From Nilaparvata lugens (taxonomy: Eukaryota; Arthropoda; Insecta; Hemiptera; Delphacidae), in NCBI RefSeq assembly GCF_014356525.2, contig NC_052508.1, positions 38,970,613-39,034,612 on the forward strand: DNA of 64,000 nucleotides, in the 5' to 3' direction. Both the position numbers and the translations under genes were made by a program. Under the pieces are notes generated by a model. That model was given only the letters and a program-made list of their open reading frames with translations, had not been told where the DNA came from and made no database searches. This document shows, one piece after another, positions 62,541-64,000 of the stretch (position 1 is the first letter of the stretch; each line of letters starts with the position of its first letter).

Positions 62541-64000
62541 TGTCATTGGAAGAATAAAAAGTTTAAACTCAACCTCTTACATAATTGAACATAATCTTTT
62601 AGGTTATTTAGACAAATCAGAATAAAAAATAAAAATACTTGGACAATTTCCTGATATTCAGATTACCTCAGATTTGCTAGAGCTATGACCTTCCACTTTT
62701 GCTTTTGGAAGTGCTTATAATAGACAATAAATTATTTTCATATATATATTGTTTATTTTTCTGTGTGGCGAAAAATAACGTTCTCACCATGGGCAAAAAT
62801 GTTTTTCCGGCTCTCAATCTTTTCTAGTCCTCGGCCTACGGCCTCGGACTTGAAAACCGATTTCGAGCCAGAAAAGTCTCATTTTCGGCCCTAGGTGCGA
62901 AATATACTATTTCACGCTCCCGTCGCATTTCACACTATTGTGCCCAGGGCATTATATACTAAATTAATTACTACCATAATCTATTCATTTATTCATATAC
63001 AAATACGATTAAGGTAAAAACAACAGACATTCACCCCAAACTGTTCTAAACCTCAATTATTGGAATACACAGTCTAAAGGTTATGTAAATGATAAGTTAA
63101 TTCACACACTATTTTGAGTACAAAGAAATGTATCTACTACAATTTTGAATTTTACGTTGTTATTTAAAGCACAAATGAACACAAATAGAATTATAGGTAT
63201 CTTGTAAAGTACAAAATAGATTGTATAATGTCTTCGTTAATAACAATGTTATTAATTGATATTTTTATTAGAATGTTTCTTAAATTCAGTATGAAAACCA
63301 ACACACACGATGAGCTGACTACGATGCGGACTTTGTGACATGTTTTGTTGTCTGAAATAGAAAGCAACAGAATAAATTAGCATACGTTTTTTTTATAAAG
63401 GACACAAAATATATGACAAGATTATGGTACAATTTTTTTCAATAAACGATTTATCATTTATGTGCTAAAATAGTTCAACAAATCAAATCTTCATTTATTT
63501 GTCCCAAAAACATAATTACAATGAAAAATTAGAGAAAAATTCCATACACGATACAAAATGAAAAATGAATAAATACCATCAAAAAGAATAAGATATTTAT
63601 GAATGAATTGAATATATAAATGGATGAATTAAAGTATAATGAATAAATATATTAAAACTGAAGTCCCTGCAAGGTTCAAAAAAGCTGAGCGCAGAGGCCG
63701 ATGGTTCAATGATTGAATAACAATGAAGATAATAATGGGATAACATGAAACTTGGATTTGCTATCAAACATTTATTGAGAAAATCGGGAAGAGAAACAGG
63801 GAGTGAGGAAGGGAACATAAATAGCAGAGAAAAAGCATAAGGGAAAGTAAAGAAAAGTTTAAAATTACATAAAAATCATTAGAAGTCTTTATATGAGGAT
63901 AGGAGGAAATTTCTCTAGATGAAAGCTAATATTAGTCCAGTCAATATAGATATAAAAAAGGGGATGTGCTTGCAATGTATATTGTAGTTATAATTTTTGA
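62541..64000. other. Right flank without recognised gene
   Basis: AT-rich. 62765-62945 is GC-richer with the palindrome CCTCGGCCTACGGCCTCGG and related arms (GCGAAAAATA ... GTGCGAAATAT), probably another small inverted-repeat element. Short frames to the right lack motifs. Confidence 0.4.

Noticed and set aside
63597..63818. Minus frame near the right edge
   Set aside because: Low-complexity, no motif, no supporting context.

Overview
This window is eukaryotic: AT-rich, spliced and crowded with transposable elements. An insect is the best fit, probably a hemipteran. The reasons are a split glycosyltransferase gene with GT-AG introns of very different sizes, degenerate TTAGG-type repeats at the left edge, and a repeat set typical of insects (LINEs with apurinic-type endonuclease, Ty1/copia, Ty3/gypsy, a Penelope-like element with GIY-YIG endonuclease, Helitron-like elements, hAT, a tRNA-derived SINE). 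Species cannot be fixed from sequence alone.

The only host gene I can support is on the + strand. Five exons (747-971, 7416-7661, 7917-8141, 8918-9101, 38545-39019) join in frame into about 450 residues of a GT31 glycosyltransferase resembling UDP-GalNAc:beta-1,3-N-acetylgalactosaminyltransferase 2 (B3GALNT2). The N-terminal exon or exons with the membrane anchor lie to the left of the window. The fourth intron seen here is 29.4 kb and consists largely of nested insertions.

Layout. 1-746: repeat-rich upstream intron. 972-7415 (intron): an antisense LINE split by a 1,068-bp hAT-type element with a perfect 8-bp target duplication. 9102-38544 (intron): a LINE fragment flanked by 87-bp direct repeats; a compact Helitron-like element; a truncated antisense Ty3/gypsy; a long-terminal-inverted-repeat element split by an antisense Ty1/copia (198-bp LTRs, half-tRNA-iMet-type primer site), itself split by an antisense LINE; then a duplicated array (29351-38419) containing a perfectly dated series of events: old duplication, insertion of a 610-bp inverted-repeat element, then a 2,905-bp tandem duplication with CCAC microhomology.

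39020-64000 lies beyond the last exon and holds no host gene I can recognise. It contains a broken R1-like LINE, Helitron-like ends, a 5'-truncated LINE with one internal stop, two copies of a roughly 1-kb repeat carrying a tRNA-like SINE, tandem repeats, a broken gypsy-like element, a GIY-YIG Penelope remnant, a LINE with a 970-codon open ORF2, and a 1.3-kb foldback palindrome.

The genes do not form a pathway. What can be read is an insertion history in and around one glycosyltransferase gene. Retroelement coding regions inside the gene are all antisense to it, whereas those downstream lie on both strands. I found no prokaryotic-style defence system, CRISPR array or operon, and no clear evidence for a wholly new biological system.
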